Program-made: the position numbers and the translations under genes
Notes under the pieces: generated by a model
Databases searched by the model: none
What the model was told of the DNA's origin: nothing
Seen by the model: the letters and a program-made list of their open reading frames with translations, nothing else
Shown: positions 25,001-32,859 of the stretch, piece after piece
How positions within the stretch are numbered: the stretch's first letter is position 1
How the letters are laid out: each line of letters starts with the position of its first letter
DNA from: an uncultured Collinsella sp.
GTDB lineage: Bacteria; Actinomycetota; Coriobacteriia; Coriobacteriales; Coriobacteriaceae
Assembly (NCBI GenBank): GCA_900762355.1
Contig: CAAFGE010000008.1
Span: forward strand, 1-40,701
Length of the DNA: 40,701 bases
Direction of reading: 5' to 3'

Positions 25001-25855
25001 ATGTCCGTCCGCATTATTACCGATTCCGCCAGCGATATGTCGCCGGCGGAGCACCCGGCGCTGTCCGTCTTGCCGCTGTCCGTTACCTTTGGCACCGATG
25101 TGTATATGGATGGCGTCGACATCGATCACCAGCGCTTTTACGAGATGCTCGTGGAGCGCGACGAGCTGCCCAAGACCGGTCAGGTCAACCCGTACGCCTT
25201 TTCGCAGGCGATTGCCGAAGCACGTGAGGCCGGCGACGAGGCGGTGATTATTACCGTGGGTGCCAAACTTTCGGGGACCAATCAGAGCGCCCGTACCGCA
25301 CTTGCCGAGGCGCCGGGCGGCGACGTGTATGTGGTTGATAGCAATAACGTTACCCTGGGTGAGCGCGTGCTGGTCGAGTATGCCCTGCGCCTAGTGGACG
25401 AGGGCCAGGGCGCGGCCCAGATCGCGGCGGCTGTCGAGGCCGTCCGTGACCGCGTGGTGGTTATTGGTCTGCTCGAGACGCTGGAGTACCTGGTGCGCGG
25501 CGGTCGCCTGTCTGCTGCTGCCGGTGCCGTGGGTACGCTGCTCAACGTAAAGCCCGTGGTGGCTGCCGAGGACGGTCTGATCGTGCAGCTGGGCAAGGCG
25601 CGCGGTTCCAAGAACGGACGTAACCTGCTCAACCAGAAGGTCGAAAAGGCGGGCGGCATCGACTTTTCCATGCCGCTGGCGCTCGGCTATACGGGCCTTT
25701 CGGATGCGGTGCTCAAGAAGTATATCGAGGACAGCGCGGCACTGTGGGCTGGCCATACCGAGGGCGAACTGCCCGTTCACACCATCGGCGCCACCATCGG
25801 CACCCATGTAGGCCCCGGCGCCGTAGCCGTGGCCTTCTTCCAGCCCGTTAACTAG
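25001..25855 (+). CDS. DegV-family fatty-acid-binding protein (FakB-like)
   Basis: 284 aa EDD-fold protein. The N-terminal ITDSASDMS, VNPYAFSQA, GAKLSGTNQSAR and the later GRLSAAAGAVGTLLNVKPV are diagnostic of DegV proteins, which bind a fatty acid and in Firmicutes present it to the kinase FakA for phosphorylation. No kinase gene is in the window. SD AAAGGA lies 6 nt before the ATG at 25001; the upstream in-frame ATG at 24896 lacks an SD. It is preceded by the MarR gene and ended by copy 4 of repeat family 1. Confidence 0.93.
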   Translation: MSVRIITDSASDMSPAEHPALSVLPLSVTFGTDVYMDGVDIDHQRFYEMLVERDELPKTGQVNPYAFSQAIAEAREAGDEAVIITVGAKLSGTNQSARTALAEAPGGDVYVVDSNNVTLGERVLVEYALRLVDEGQGAAQIAAAVEAVRDRVVVIGLLETLEYLVRGGRLSAAAGAVGTLLNVKPVVAAEDGLIVQLGKARGSKNGRNLLNQKVEKAGGIDFSMPLALGYTGLSDAVLKKYIEDSAALWAGHTEGELPVHTIGATIGTHVGPGAVAVAFFQPVN

Positions 25856-25865
25856 CCCACCTGCC

Positions 25866-25905
25866 AAAACCACCACAAAGGGGACAGGCGCCTTTGTGGT
25901 GGTTT
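25866..25905 (+). repeat. Palindromic repeat family 1, copy 4 (terminator-like, reverse loop)
   Basis: AAAACCACCACAAAGG pairs with CCTTTGTGGTGGTTT with loop GGACAGGCG (reverse). It lies 10 bp after the degV-type stop and 30 bp before the methyltransferase start. Confidence 0.85.
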
Positions 25906-25934
25906 ATGCTATTCCGGGTGGAAAGGAGCGAGCA

Positions 25935-26255
25935 ATGGCGTCTGAGGGCTTTTTTGAGCGGGTGTACGAGGTGGTCGAGCAGATTCCCGAGGGGATGGTC
26001 GCCACGTATGGTCAGGTGGCGCTGCTTGCTGGACGTCCACGAAGTGCGCGGTACGTGGGGTATGCCCTGCATGGCAATCCGCGTCCCGGCGAGATTCCCT
26101 GTCACCGCGTGGTGTTTGCCGATGGCCGCATATGCGATGGTTTTGCTTTTGGCGGTCCCGATGCTCAACGTGAGCTTTTGCTAGGGGAGGGTGTGGCGTT
26201 TAAGGACGACATGCACGTCGACTTGGCCGCCTGTCGCTGGCCTGCAGGGCTCTAG
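25935..26255 (+). CDS. Minimal O6-alkylguanine-DNA alkyltransferase domain protein (MGMT/Ogt C-terminal domain)
   Basis: 106 aa, only the DNA-binding/active-site domain. It has VATYGQVALLAGRPRSARYVGYAL (HTH plus the Arg/Tyr 'finger') and the active-site motif PCHRV with Cys56. The lone domain is the size of ATL (alkyltransferase-like) proteins, but ATLs lose the Cys (usually to Trp), whereas this one keeps it, so real methyl transfer in DNA repair remains possible. The usual C-terminal LL..E helix is present (ELLLGEG). SD AAAGGAG lies about 5 nt before the ATG. It sits alone between two copies of repeat family 1 of opposite loop orientation. Confidence 0.88.
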   Translation: MASEGFFERVYEVVEQIPEGMVATYGQVALLAGRPRSARYVGYALHGNPRPGEIPCHRVVFADGRICDGFAFGGPDAQRELLLGEGVAFKDDMHVDLAACRWPAGL

Positions 26256-26272
26256 CGGCTCTGTCGTGGCTT

Positions 26273-26312
26273 AAACCACCACAAAGGTGCCTATCCCCTT
26301 TGTGGTGGTTTT
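26273..26312 (+). repeat. Palindromic repeat family 1, copy 5 (terminator-like, forward loop)
   Basis: AAACCACCACAAAGG pairs with CCTTTGTGGTGGTTTT around TGCCTATCC (one base change in the loop). Confidence 0.85.
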
Positions 26313-26491
26313 GGCAGGTTTACCGAGGTTAACTTATGGAGAAGGTATGGCGGCGCGGTTTGTCGCAGCAAAGTAAACCATGGTGAACTATATTGTTTTC
26401 AGCAACGGAGCAGGCAATAGGCGATGAAAAAGCCTGCCCTGTTGAGTTTGATTCGCATTCCTCCCCTCTGTGCGATTCAACGGTGTACTTC

Positions 26492-26528
26492 GGGAACAGG
26501 CCCGCTGGCAACTATCTGCCAGCGGGCC
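26492..26528 (-). terminator. Hairpin after trpS
   Basis: GAACAGGCCCGCTGGCA pairs perfectly with TGCCAGCGGGCCTGTTC around a 6-nt loop. The following T run is weak in either direction, so this is a stem with doubtful termination. Confidence 0.5.
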
Positions 26529-26586
26529 TGTTCCTGTTTCGGTGAGGATTCAGCCTCACCGTCTATGTTGTGCGAAGGCGCTTTGC

Positions 26587-27636
26587 CTAGTACACCATGC
26601 CCATGGCGTCCTGAACCTCGGCAAGGGTCTGCTCGGCGATCTCATTGGCGCGACGGTTGCCCTCGTGCAGCACGTCCTTCACGTAATCCAGATCGTTCTC
26701 ATAGCGCTGGCGACGCTCGCGGATCGGCGCGAAGTACTCGTTGACGGCCTCGGTCACGTACTTCTTGAGCTGGCCGGAGCCACCCATGCCAATCTCCTCG
26801 GCAATCTCGACTTCGGAACGGCCGGTGCAGATGGCGGCCGTCGAAAGTAGACCGGACACGCCGGGGCGGTTCTCGGGATCGAACGTGATCATGCGCTCGG
26901 AGTCGGTCTGGCTCTTCTTGATGCGCTTGGCCGTCTCCTCGGCGGTCATCGAGATGTTGATGGCGTTACCGTAGCTCTTGCTCATCTTGCGACCGTCCAG
27001 GCCCGGCAGCAGCGGGGTCTCGGACAGCAGTGCGTCGACCTCGGGGAACACCTTGCCGTAGCGGTTGTTAAAGCGGCGGGCGATGGTGCGGGTGAGCTCG
27101 ATGTGCGGCAGCTGGTCGCGACCGACGGGCACCACATTGCCCTTGCAGAACAGGATATCGCAGGCCTGGTGCACCGGGTAGGTGAGCAGAAGGCCGGTGA
27201 GCTCGTGGCCCGAGGCCTCCATCTCGGCCTTGACCGTGGGGTTGCGCGCCAGCTCGGCCTCGGAGACCAGCGACAGGAACGGCAGCATGAGCTGGTTTGC
27301 GGCGGGTACGGCGGAGTGCGCGTAGATCATGGTCTTGTCGGGGTCGATGCCGCAGGCAAGGTAGTCCATGACCATGTTGTACACGTTGTCCTGGATGTGC
27401 TCGGTCGTGTCGCGGTCAGTGATGACCTGGTAGTCGGCGATGAGCACGTTGGTCTTGGCGCCCATGTTCTGCAGCTCAACACGGCCCTTAAGGGTGCCGA
27501 AGTAGTGACCCAGATGCAGACGGCCGGTGGGGCGGTCGCCGGTGAGCATGGTGAACTTCTCGGGCGTTTTGGCCAGGCCCTCGCGAATGGTGTTGCTCTT
27601 TTGCAGCGCGACTTCGTAGCTGTTCTCGTTTGGCAT
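26587..27636 (-). CDS. trpS: Tryptophanyl-tRNA synthetase
   Basis: 349 aa class I synthetase that charges tRNA-Trp. The HIGH-type motif is GRLHLGHYFG, the KMSKS loop is GRKMSKSYGNAI, and the Trp-pocket region LMLPFLSLVSEAELARNP fits TrpRS. The start at 27636 has AGGAG 5 nt before the ATG; the frame is open to 27786 but without an SD. It is downstream of the WecA-like gene on the same strand, separated by about 160 bp with no clear T-box leader. Confidence 0.95.
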   Translation of the reverse strand: MPNENSYEVALQKSNTIREGLAKTPEKFTMLTGDRPTGRLHLGHYFGTLKGRVELQNMGAKTNVLIADYQVITDRDTTEHIQDNVYNMVMDYLACGIDPDKTMIYAHSAVPAANQLMLPFLSLVSEAELARNPTVKAEMEASGHELTGLLLTYPVHQACDILFCKGNVVPVGRDQLPHIELTRTIARRFNNRYGKVFPEVDALLSETPLLPGLDGRKMSKSYGNAINISMTAEETAKRIKKSQTDSERMITFDPENRPGVSGLLSTAAICTGRSEVEIAEEIGMGGSGQLKKYVTEAVNEYFAPIRERRQRYENDLDYVKDVLHEGNRRANEIAEQTLAEVQDAMGMVY

Positions 27637-27797
27637 GATTGCTCCTAACGTATGTTCATGGGTCAAGATGATAACGCGTTTATTGGAGGGTCGGGGCGTA
27701 AGTACGCGAGGGGCGGGAGAGCGGCGGCATGTGCGATGGGCGCGGCGTGGCTGCGCGTTTGGCCGGCGGCGCCTGGGCGCAGCCACGGCAGCTTACC

Positions 27798-28997
27798 CTA
27801 GCGCCTGTGGTGGCGCTCCTCCCTGCGTTCTTCTGCCGCCTGCTCCTCCTGCTTAAAGGCGGGATCGTCGGGGGTGACGAGCTCGTCCTCGTGCGTGCGC
27901 TTGTTGTAATGGTGGCGCAGCACGGGCTCAAACAGGTGCAGGTGCTTGGCAAAGGCCGCCGAGCCAATGGCGAGTACGGTAAAGATGAGCACGCGCATGG
28001 GCACCTCGACCTGGTTAATCGCGGCGGCGCCGGCCGAAAGCATGATGCACCAGGCGTAGATGAGGAGCACTGCCTGCTTTTGGTTGTAGCCCTCTTGGAT
28101 CAGGCGGTGGTGGATGTGGCCCTTGTCGGCCTGCCCGATGCTAATGTGGGCGCGCTTGCGGCGCACGATGGCGCTAAACGTGTCGATGATGGGCACGCCG
28201 GCAACGATGAGCGGGATGATAAGCGAGGTGAGCGCGGCGGTGCGGCTCACGTTGAGCAGCGAGATGGAGCCCAGTGCAAAGCCCAGAAGCAACGACCCCG
28301 AGTCGCCCAAGAAGATGCTTGCGGGGTTGAAGTTGTAGCGCAAAAAGGCCAGGCAAGCGCCAAAGAGCGCAATGGAGAGCGCGGCGGCGTCGATGCGGCC
28401 CGAGAGAACGGCCATCGAAAACATGGTGAACGACGCGATGCCGCAGATGCCCGTGGCCAAGCCGTCGAGGCCGTCGATGAGGTTAATGATGTTGGTGAAT
28501 GCCACCAGATAGATCACGGTGATGGGGTAGGCGAGCCATCCGAGCATGATCTCGCCGGGGGCAAACGGGTTGACGATGACGCCGATGCGCAGGCCGCCCA
28601 CGCAGGCGATGAGCGCGGCGAGGACCTGTCCGGCTAGCTTTTGCTTGGGCTCGAGCTGGAAGACGTCGTCGATAGCGCCGGTCGCAAAGATGACGGTAAA
28701 AGAAAGCGCAAGTATGGGGTAGCTGATGTGCAGACGGGGGTGGGGCACCAAAACGGGCGGCCAACCCAGGTACCAGGTGCCTAGGATTTGCACAATACAG
28801 GCAACGACCAGGCCCAAAAACACCGCCGTTCCGCCCAAACGCGGGATGGGCTTGGTGTTGATGCGGCGCTTGGAAGGATAGTCGACGGCGTCGAGCTTAA
28901 TTGCCAAGCGCTTGACCAGGGGCACCGTGAGGAAGGTCGTGATAAAGGCCGCCGCTGCCACGCATAGGTACGGTATGTAGCTCGGGGATGAAGCCAT
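27798..28997 (-). CDS. WecA/TagO-like undecaprenyl-phosphate GlcNAc-1-phosphate transferase
   Basis: 399 aa membrane enzyme that attaches sugar-1-phosphate from a UDP-sugar to undecaprenyl phosphate, starting synthesis of wall glycans. Family motifs are KRRINTKPIPRLGGTAVFLG near the N-terminus, DDVFQLEPKQKLAGQ, NIINLIDGLDGLATG, FLGDSGSLLLGFALG and HIHHRLIQEGY, the order of the WecA/TagO/RgpG branch rather than MraY. About 10-11 spans are visible. The start MASSPSYIP matches the family N-terminus; no SD is clear there, and in-frame starts at 29069 and a GTG at 29117 are possible. The polar C-terminus carries many His/Arg/Glu residues. The structured RNA candidate lies upstream on the same strand. 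Confidence 0.93.
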   Translation of the reverse strand: MASSPSYIPYLCVAAAAFITTFLTVPLVKRLAIKLDAVDYPSKRRINTKPIPRLGGTAVFLGLVVACIVQILGTWYLGWPPVLVPHPRLHISYPILALSFTVIFATGAIDDVFQLEPKQKLAGQVLAALIACVGGLRIGVIVNPFAPGEIMLGWLAYPITVIYLVAFTNIINLIDGLDGLATGICGIASFTMFSMAVLSGRIDAAALSIALFGACLAFLRYNFNPASIFLGDSGSLLLGFALGSISLLNVSRTAALTSLIIPLIVAGVPIIDTFSAIVRRKRAHISIGQADKGHIHHRLIQEGYNQKQAVLLIYAWCIMLSAGAAAINQVEVPMRVLIFTVLAIGSAAFAKHLHLFEPVLRHHYNKRTHEDELVTPDDPAFKQEEQAAEERREERHHRR

Positions 28998-29202
28998 GAA
29001 TCTAAAAACCGCCAAGCGTCGAAGGAAAAGGTCAAAGGTTGCTAAGCGCAAAGGGCATAGCCGAACCATGATACTCGACCAAGGGGGGTGCATGGAATTG
29101 CACGCAGCGATAATCACGCGCTTACCAGATATTGGGATGTTGTCGATGGATTGTCGGGATACCGGCGGGGATCCATATGGGCTGTAATGGTGGTTTTCGG
29201 CA

Positions 29203-29372
29203 AATAAAAACCACCCCCCACGTTACGAAAATGAACCCACCTAAAACAGGTGGGTGCCCTCATCGACTGTTCCAGCGTCCTTAACAACGAAGGATACCTG
29301 TACTAGGTACGACTGTGTGGGCTCCCTAAATAAACGCGACGGTTCACCCAGTTGCTCCGCGGGGGGCGGAAT
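29203..29372 (-). ncRNA. Structured small RNA, candidate 6S RNA (ssrS-like)
   Basis: Minus strand, about 170 nt, the size of 6S RNA. The ends pair: CCGCCCCCCGCG at 29358-29369 with CGTGGGGGGTGG at 29211-29222 (12 bp with two G:U), directly followed by TTTTTATTT. Inside are the hairpin CCCACCT-GTTTT-AGGTGGG on the 3' side (the place of the small hairpin beside the 6S bubble), GGG-AG-CCC facing GGG-CA-CCC, and small hairpins in the apical part. A TATGAT -10 (29379-29384) would start RNA near 29372, just before the closing stem. 6S RNA mimics an open promoter and binds sigma-70 RNA polymerase. Transcription of a structured RNA is well supported; the 6S identity rests on layout only. Confidence 0.5.
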
Positions 29373-29378
29373 ACCTAC

Positions 29379-29406
29379 ATCATAAAGCGGCACTTTATCG
29401 ATTCCA
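29379..29406 (-). promoter_or_regulatory. Promoter of the 6S-like RNA
   Basis: The -10 is TATGAT (29379-29384) and a weak -35 is TGGAAT (29401-29406), 16 bp apart. It places the first base at about 29372. Confidence 0.45.
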
Positions 29407-29521
29407 GTCTTGACATTACAAAAATCGTGTCGGACGATTACGGCGCCTTGGGCTCGAGCCGTCTGTGCGGTTGGTCCCTTTACGTTTGAGCTGCTGAATC
29501 GTTGTTTTGGAGCATGTTTTT

Positions 29522-30460
29522 ATGCCGACGCCGTTGACCGAACTTTTTTCGCCCGCCTGCCATTTGTGTCCGCGCCGTTGCGGTGCGGTGCGCGACGAGG
29601 GTGCGCACGGCGTATGCGGTGCCGATGACACGCTCAAGGTGGCCCGCGCGGCGCTTCATATGTGGGAGGAGCCGCCTATCTCGGGCGAGGCCGGTTCGGG
29701 CACGATCTTCTTTAGCGGCTGCTCGCTCAAATGTATCTATTGCCAGAACCACGAGATCTCGACGGGCAATTTCGGGCTTGAGATTTCGCCCGAGCGCCTG
29801 GTCGAGATTATGCTGGAGCTGCAGGACCAAGGTGCCAATAACATCAATCTGGTGACGGCGACGCATTATGCTCACCTGCTGCCGGCCGCGATTGCCGCAG
29901 CTCGGGAGCGCGGACTGGTCATTCCAATCGTCTACAACACGAGCGGTTATGAGCGTGCGGGTGCCGTGGCGGCGCTCGGCGATTTGGTCGACGTGTGGCT
30001 TACCGACTTTAAGTATGCCAATGCGGCGCTTGCGCAGTCACTCTCTCATATTAAGGACTACCCGCGCGTGGCTGTGTCGGGTCTGGCCCAGATGGCGCGC
30101 GAAATTGAGCGCCGCGGGGGAGAGCTGGTAGACGGGGACGGGCTCATGAAGCGCGGCATAATCGTGCGTCATCTGGTGCTGCCGGGGCATGCGGACGATT
30201 CGTGCCGCGTGTTGGACCTGGTGTGGCAGACGGTGGGCGACGTGCCGATCTCGGTCATGAACCAGTACACGCCCAATGCCCTCATGCGCGAACAAGGCGG
30301 CGACCTGGCGCGCGCCGTGACGCGCGAGGAGTACGAGCAGGTGCTCGACCATGCCGACGACCTGGGCTTTACGACGATGTTTTGGCAAGAAGGCGGAGCG
30401 GTAGACGAGAGCTTCACCCCGGCGTTCGACACCACCGGCGTCCTCACCAGCGCAAAGTAG
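29522..30460 (+). CDS. Radical SAM protein (PflX / COG1313-like, pyruvate-formate-lyase-activase-related)
   Basis: 312 aa. The SAM-binding iron-sulphur cluster motif CxxxCxxC is in SGCSLKCIYCQNHE. It is preceded by a Cys-rich N-terminus typical of COG1313 proteins (CHLCPRRCGAVRDEGAHGVCG). Further along are VTATHYAHLLP and DVWLTDFKYAN, and IVRHLVLPGH, all characteristic. The substrate is unknown in the family; some members act as glycyl-radical enzyme activases. The start at 29522 has GGAG about 9 nt upstream; a TTG at 29507 is less likely. Single gene, followed by about 150 bp before the tRNA gene. Confidence 0.88.
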   Translation: MPTPLTELFSPACHLCPRRCGAVRDEGAHGVCGADDTLKVARAALHMWEEPPISGEAGSGTIFFSGCSLKCIYCQNHEISTGNFGLEISPERLVEIMLELQDQGANNINLVTATHYAHLLPAAIAAARERGLVIPIVYNTSGYERAGAVAALGDLVDVWLTDFKYANAALAQSLSHIKDYPRVAVSGLAQMAREIERRGGELVDGDGLMKRGIIVRHLVLPGHADDSCRVLDLVWQTVGDVPISVMNQYTPNALMREQGGDLARAVTREEYEQVLDHADDLGFTTMFWQEGGAVDESFTPAFDTTGVLTSAK

Positions 30461-30571
30461 TGCGCTCGCCGATGAATTTTTCTGGGACGGGGATTAAAAA
30501 ATCATCGAGAGGATCGCCTGCTCGAAAAGTTGTCAAAATAGCCGCGTCCCAAAAAGACTGGGTATTGGGCG

Positions 30572-30599
30572 TTGACAGTTGGCGAGCCGTAGGTAAAAT
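30572..30599 (+). promoter_or_regulatory. Promoter of tRNA-Ala
   Basis: Consensus -35 TTGACA (30572-30577), 16 bp, -10 TAAAAT (30594-30599), 13 bp before the first base of the tRNA. Confidence 0.7.
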
Positions 30600-30612
30600 A
30601 TCAACTTGTCCT

Positions 30613-30685
30613 GGGGACGTAGCTCAGTTGGGAGAGCGCTGCCGTCGCATGGCAGAGGCCGAGGGTTCGACTCCCTTCGTCTCCA
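30613..30685 (+). tRNA. tRNA-Ala (anticodon CGC)
   Basis: A full cloverleaf is visible. The acceptor is GGGGACG with CGTCTCC, including the G3:U70 pair that identifies alanine tRNAs. The anticodon stem is CTGCC/GGCAG with loop GTCGCAT, so the anticodon is CGC at 30646-30648. The T stem is GAGGG/CCCTT with loop TTCGACT. The discriminator is A; CCA is not encoded. It reads codon GCG, common in this high-GC genome. Confidence 0.96.
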
Positions 30686-30749
30686 CCCTTGGATTTGATA
30701 AGCCGCTGACATTGTGTCGGCGGCTTTTTTTAAAAGAAAGGGCTGTACC

Positions 30750-31190
30750 ATGGCCAAGCTTGAGTCCCAACCACTGTCTGCCGAGGAACGCGCCGAGTTG
30801 GAAGAGCTCCGCGCCGAGAAAGCTCGTCGCGAGGCCCAGGAAGAGGCACGCCGCGAGCGTGAGGAGCTGGCCGCCCTGCGTGCCGAGCGTGCGAAGGCCG
30901 AGGAGGCCGCCGCGAACGTCGCCCCCGCGCCCAAGCCCGCCGCCGCGAAGCCCGCGCCCACCGCACCTAAACCTCAGCCTAAAAAGGTCGCTCGTTCCAA
31001 GTCCGTCGAGCCCAAGCCGAGCCGTGACGAGATGACCTTTGCCCAGCGCATGGTTACCTCCAAGGAGCCTACGGGCGAGAACGAGATCCCTGGCATGGCG
31101 CCGGCTCAAAAAATCATCATTGTCCTTGCCCTCATCGCGTTTGTCATCTTTATGGGCTACACGATCCTGACCAGCATGGGCCTGCTCTAG
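30750..31190 (+). CDS. Coiled-coil, Pro/Ala-rich, C-terminal-anchored membrane protein of unknown function
   Basis: 146 aa. The N-terminal 60 residues are a highly charged Glu/Arg/Ala coiled coil, then comes a Pro/Ala/Lys linker with PKP repeats, then a conserved-looking DEMTFAQRMVTSKEPTGENE. A single hydrophobic span ends the protein (KIIIVLALIAFVIFMGYTIL). The topology would put the coiled coil in the cytoplasm. SD GAAAGGG lies about 8 nt before the ATG. No family is recognised. It starts 64 bp after the tRNA gene and lies upstream of pncB by 84 bp on the same strand. Confidence 0.75.
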   Translation: MAKLESQPLSAEERAELEELRAEKARREAQEEARREREELAALRAERAKAEEAAANVAPAPKPAAAKPAPTAPKPQPKKVARSKSVEPKPSRDEMTFAQRMVTSKEPTGENEIPGMAPAQKIIIVLALIAFVIFMGYTILTSMGLL

Positions 31191-31274
31191 CCCATTCGCG
31201 CTGGGTGCCATGCCCGAACACTCTGCCCTTTTCCAACCCTCAACCTCTGCACAACGCATCCGAAAGGTCGCCCC

Positions 31275-32780
31275 ATGGCTTTGACCGACATCTCGCATCC
31301 CACCGACATTGCAATGCTCACCGATCTGTACGAGCTCACTATGGCCCAGGGCCTGTGGGAGAGCGGCAAGGCCAATGAGCAGGGTTGTTTTACCGCGTTT
31401 TACCGCGACCATCCTTTTGGCAGCGCCTATGCCGTCATGTGCGGCACCGCCGAACTGCCCGAGCTGGTCGAGAATCTGCGCTTTACGCCCGAGGACATCG
31501 ACTACCTCGCCTCGCTCCAGGCCCCGGCCGGCGGCGCGATGTTCAAGCCTGGATTCCTCGACTACCTGCGCGATTTTCGTGCGCATGTAAACATCGACGC
31601 CGTGCCCGAGGGCGAGCTCGTCTTTCCGCGCGAGCCCATGGTTCGCGTCACCGGCCCCGCGCTGGAGTGCCAGCTGCTTGAGACGGCGCTGCTCAACATC
31701 GTTGGGTTCCAGACGCTTGTCGCCACCAAGACGGCGCGCGTGGTGCTGGCGGCGGACGGCCGTCCCGTTGCCGAGTTTGGCCTGCGCCGCGCTCAGGGTC
31801 CCGATGGCGGCTTGGCCGTCGCGCGCGCGAGCTACGTTGCCGGCTGCTCCTCTACGTCCAATGTGCTCGCCGGCCGCCGCTACGGTATTCCCGTCTTTGG
31901 CACGCATGCGCACAGCTGGGTGATGAGCTTCGATTCCGAGCTCGAGGCCTTCCGCGCCTTTGCCAAGTCGAGCCCCAAGAACTGTACGCTGCTCATCGAC
32001 ACCTATGACGTGCGCGAGGGCTGTGAACATGCCATTACGGTTGCCAAGGAGATGGAAGCGGTGGGCGAGCGCCTGTCGGCCATTCGCATCGACTCCGGCG
32101 ACCTCGCCAAGCTCTCCAAGTATGTGCGCGGCCGTTTTGATGCCGAGGGCCTGCCCTATGTGGGGATCTCGGTTTCTAACGATTTGGATGAGTACACGAT
32201 TCAGTCGCTGCTCGACCAGGGCGCGCCCATCGACAGCTTTGGCGTGGGTACCAAGCTTGCGACCTGCTATGACCAGCCGGCGCTGGGCGGCGTGTACAAG
32301 CTTTCCGCCCGCCGTGCGAGCGAGGCAGATCCATGGACGCCGGTGGTCAAGCTCTCTGAGCAGCCATACAAGCGCACGATCCCGGGTGTGCAACGCGTGC
32401 GCCGTTATTACGACGGCTTTGGCGGCCCGGTCTGCGACATGATCTACGACGAGGACCATCTGGCGGGGGAGGGCGCCGCGCGCGGCAATACCCTTGTGGC
32501 CGTGAACGATGCCGCTCTGGTGACCGACGTGTCCGAACTTGAGTATCGCGAGCTGCTGGTGCCGATCGTGCGCGATGGCAGTGCGGTGGCTCCGCGTGAG
32601 AGCATCCAGGACGCGCGCGAGCGTTGCGCCTGGGCACTTGACCATCTGGACGCAGCTTTCAAGCGCTTCCTGTACCCGCAGACCTATGTGGTGGGCATGG
32701 AGCAGGGCCTGGCTCAGGTGCGCGACGAGCTCGTGCGCAAGAACATGGCTGCGGCTTCGGCCTTCCCCTGGGCTCACTAA
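31275..32780 (+). CDS. pncB: Nicotinate phosphoribosyltransferase
   Basis: 501 aa. It joins nicotinate to PRPP with ATP to give nicotinate mononucleotide (NAD salvage, Preiss-Handler). The N-terminus has MLTDLYELTMAQ, the active-site His lies in GTHAHSWVM, and the phosphate-binding and Asp motifs are IRIDSGDLAKLSKYVR and SFGVGTKLATCYDQPALGGVYKL. Its length fits the longer, PncB2-like class. SD GAAAGG lies about 9 nt before the ATG. Confidence 0.95.
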   Translation: MALTDISHPTDIAMLTDLYELTMAQGLWESGKANEQGCFTAFYRDHPFGSAYAVMCGTAELPELVENLRFTPEDIDYLASLQAPAGGAMFKPGFLDYLRDFRAHVNIDAVPEGELVFPREPMVRVTGPALECQLLETALLNIVGFQTLVATKTARVVLAADGRPVAEFGLRRAQGPDGGLAVARASYVAGCSSTSNVLAGRRYGIPVFGTHAHSWVMSFDSELEAFRAFAKSSPKNCTLLIDTYDVREGCEHAITVAKEMEAVGERLSAIRIDSGDLAKLSKYVRGRFDAEGLPYVGISVSNDLDEYTIQSLLDQGAPIDSFGVGTKLATCYDQPALGGVYKLSARRASEADPWTPVVKLSEQPYKRTIPGVQRVRRYYDGFGGPVCDMIYDEDHLAGEGAARGNTLVAVNDAALVTDVSELEYRELLVPIVRDGSAVAPRESIQDARERCAWALDHLDAAFKRFLYPQTYVVGMEQGLAQVRDELVRKNMAAASAFPWAH

Positions 32781-32859
32781 TTCCTTGGGCGGTAGGGGCG
32801 AGTCACGCTCCCTTGGCCGCCAGCCCGGCCGTTCGCTGAACAGTTGATTGGTTTGACGT

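Larger units (their letters stand above)
26256..26586. other. Intergenic stretch between two converging genes
   Basis: Holds copy 5 of repeat family 1 (26273-26312), a strong hairpin at 26492-26528, and an AT-rich middle without a usable gene. Confidence 0.6.
28998..29521. other. Long intergenic region with a predicted structured RNA
   Basis: Contains the 6S-like RNA candidate on the minus strand (29203-29372) and its promoter. Between it and the transferase start lies a weak promoter (TTGGTC, 17 bp, TATGCC) for that gene. No protein gene seen. Confidence 0.6.

Noticed and set aside
27637..27797. T-box or trp leader before trpS
   Set aside because: No specifier loop, T-box sequence or terminator/antiterminator pair was found in the 160 bp.
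30624..32777. 717-codon open frame on the minus strand opposite pncB
   Set aside because: It is antisense to a clear nicotinate phosphoribosyltransferase; long antisense frames are expected in high-GC genes and the product has no domain.
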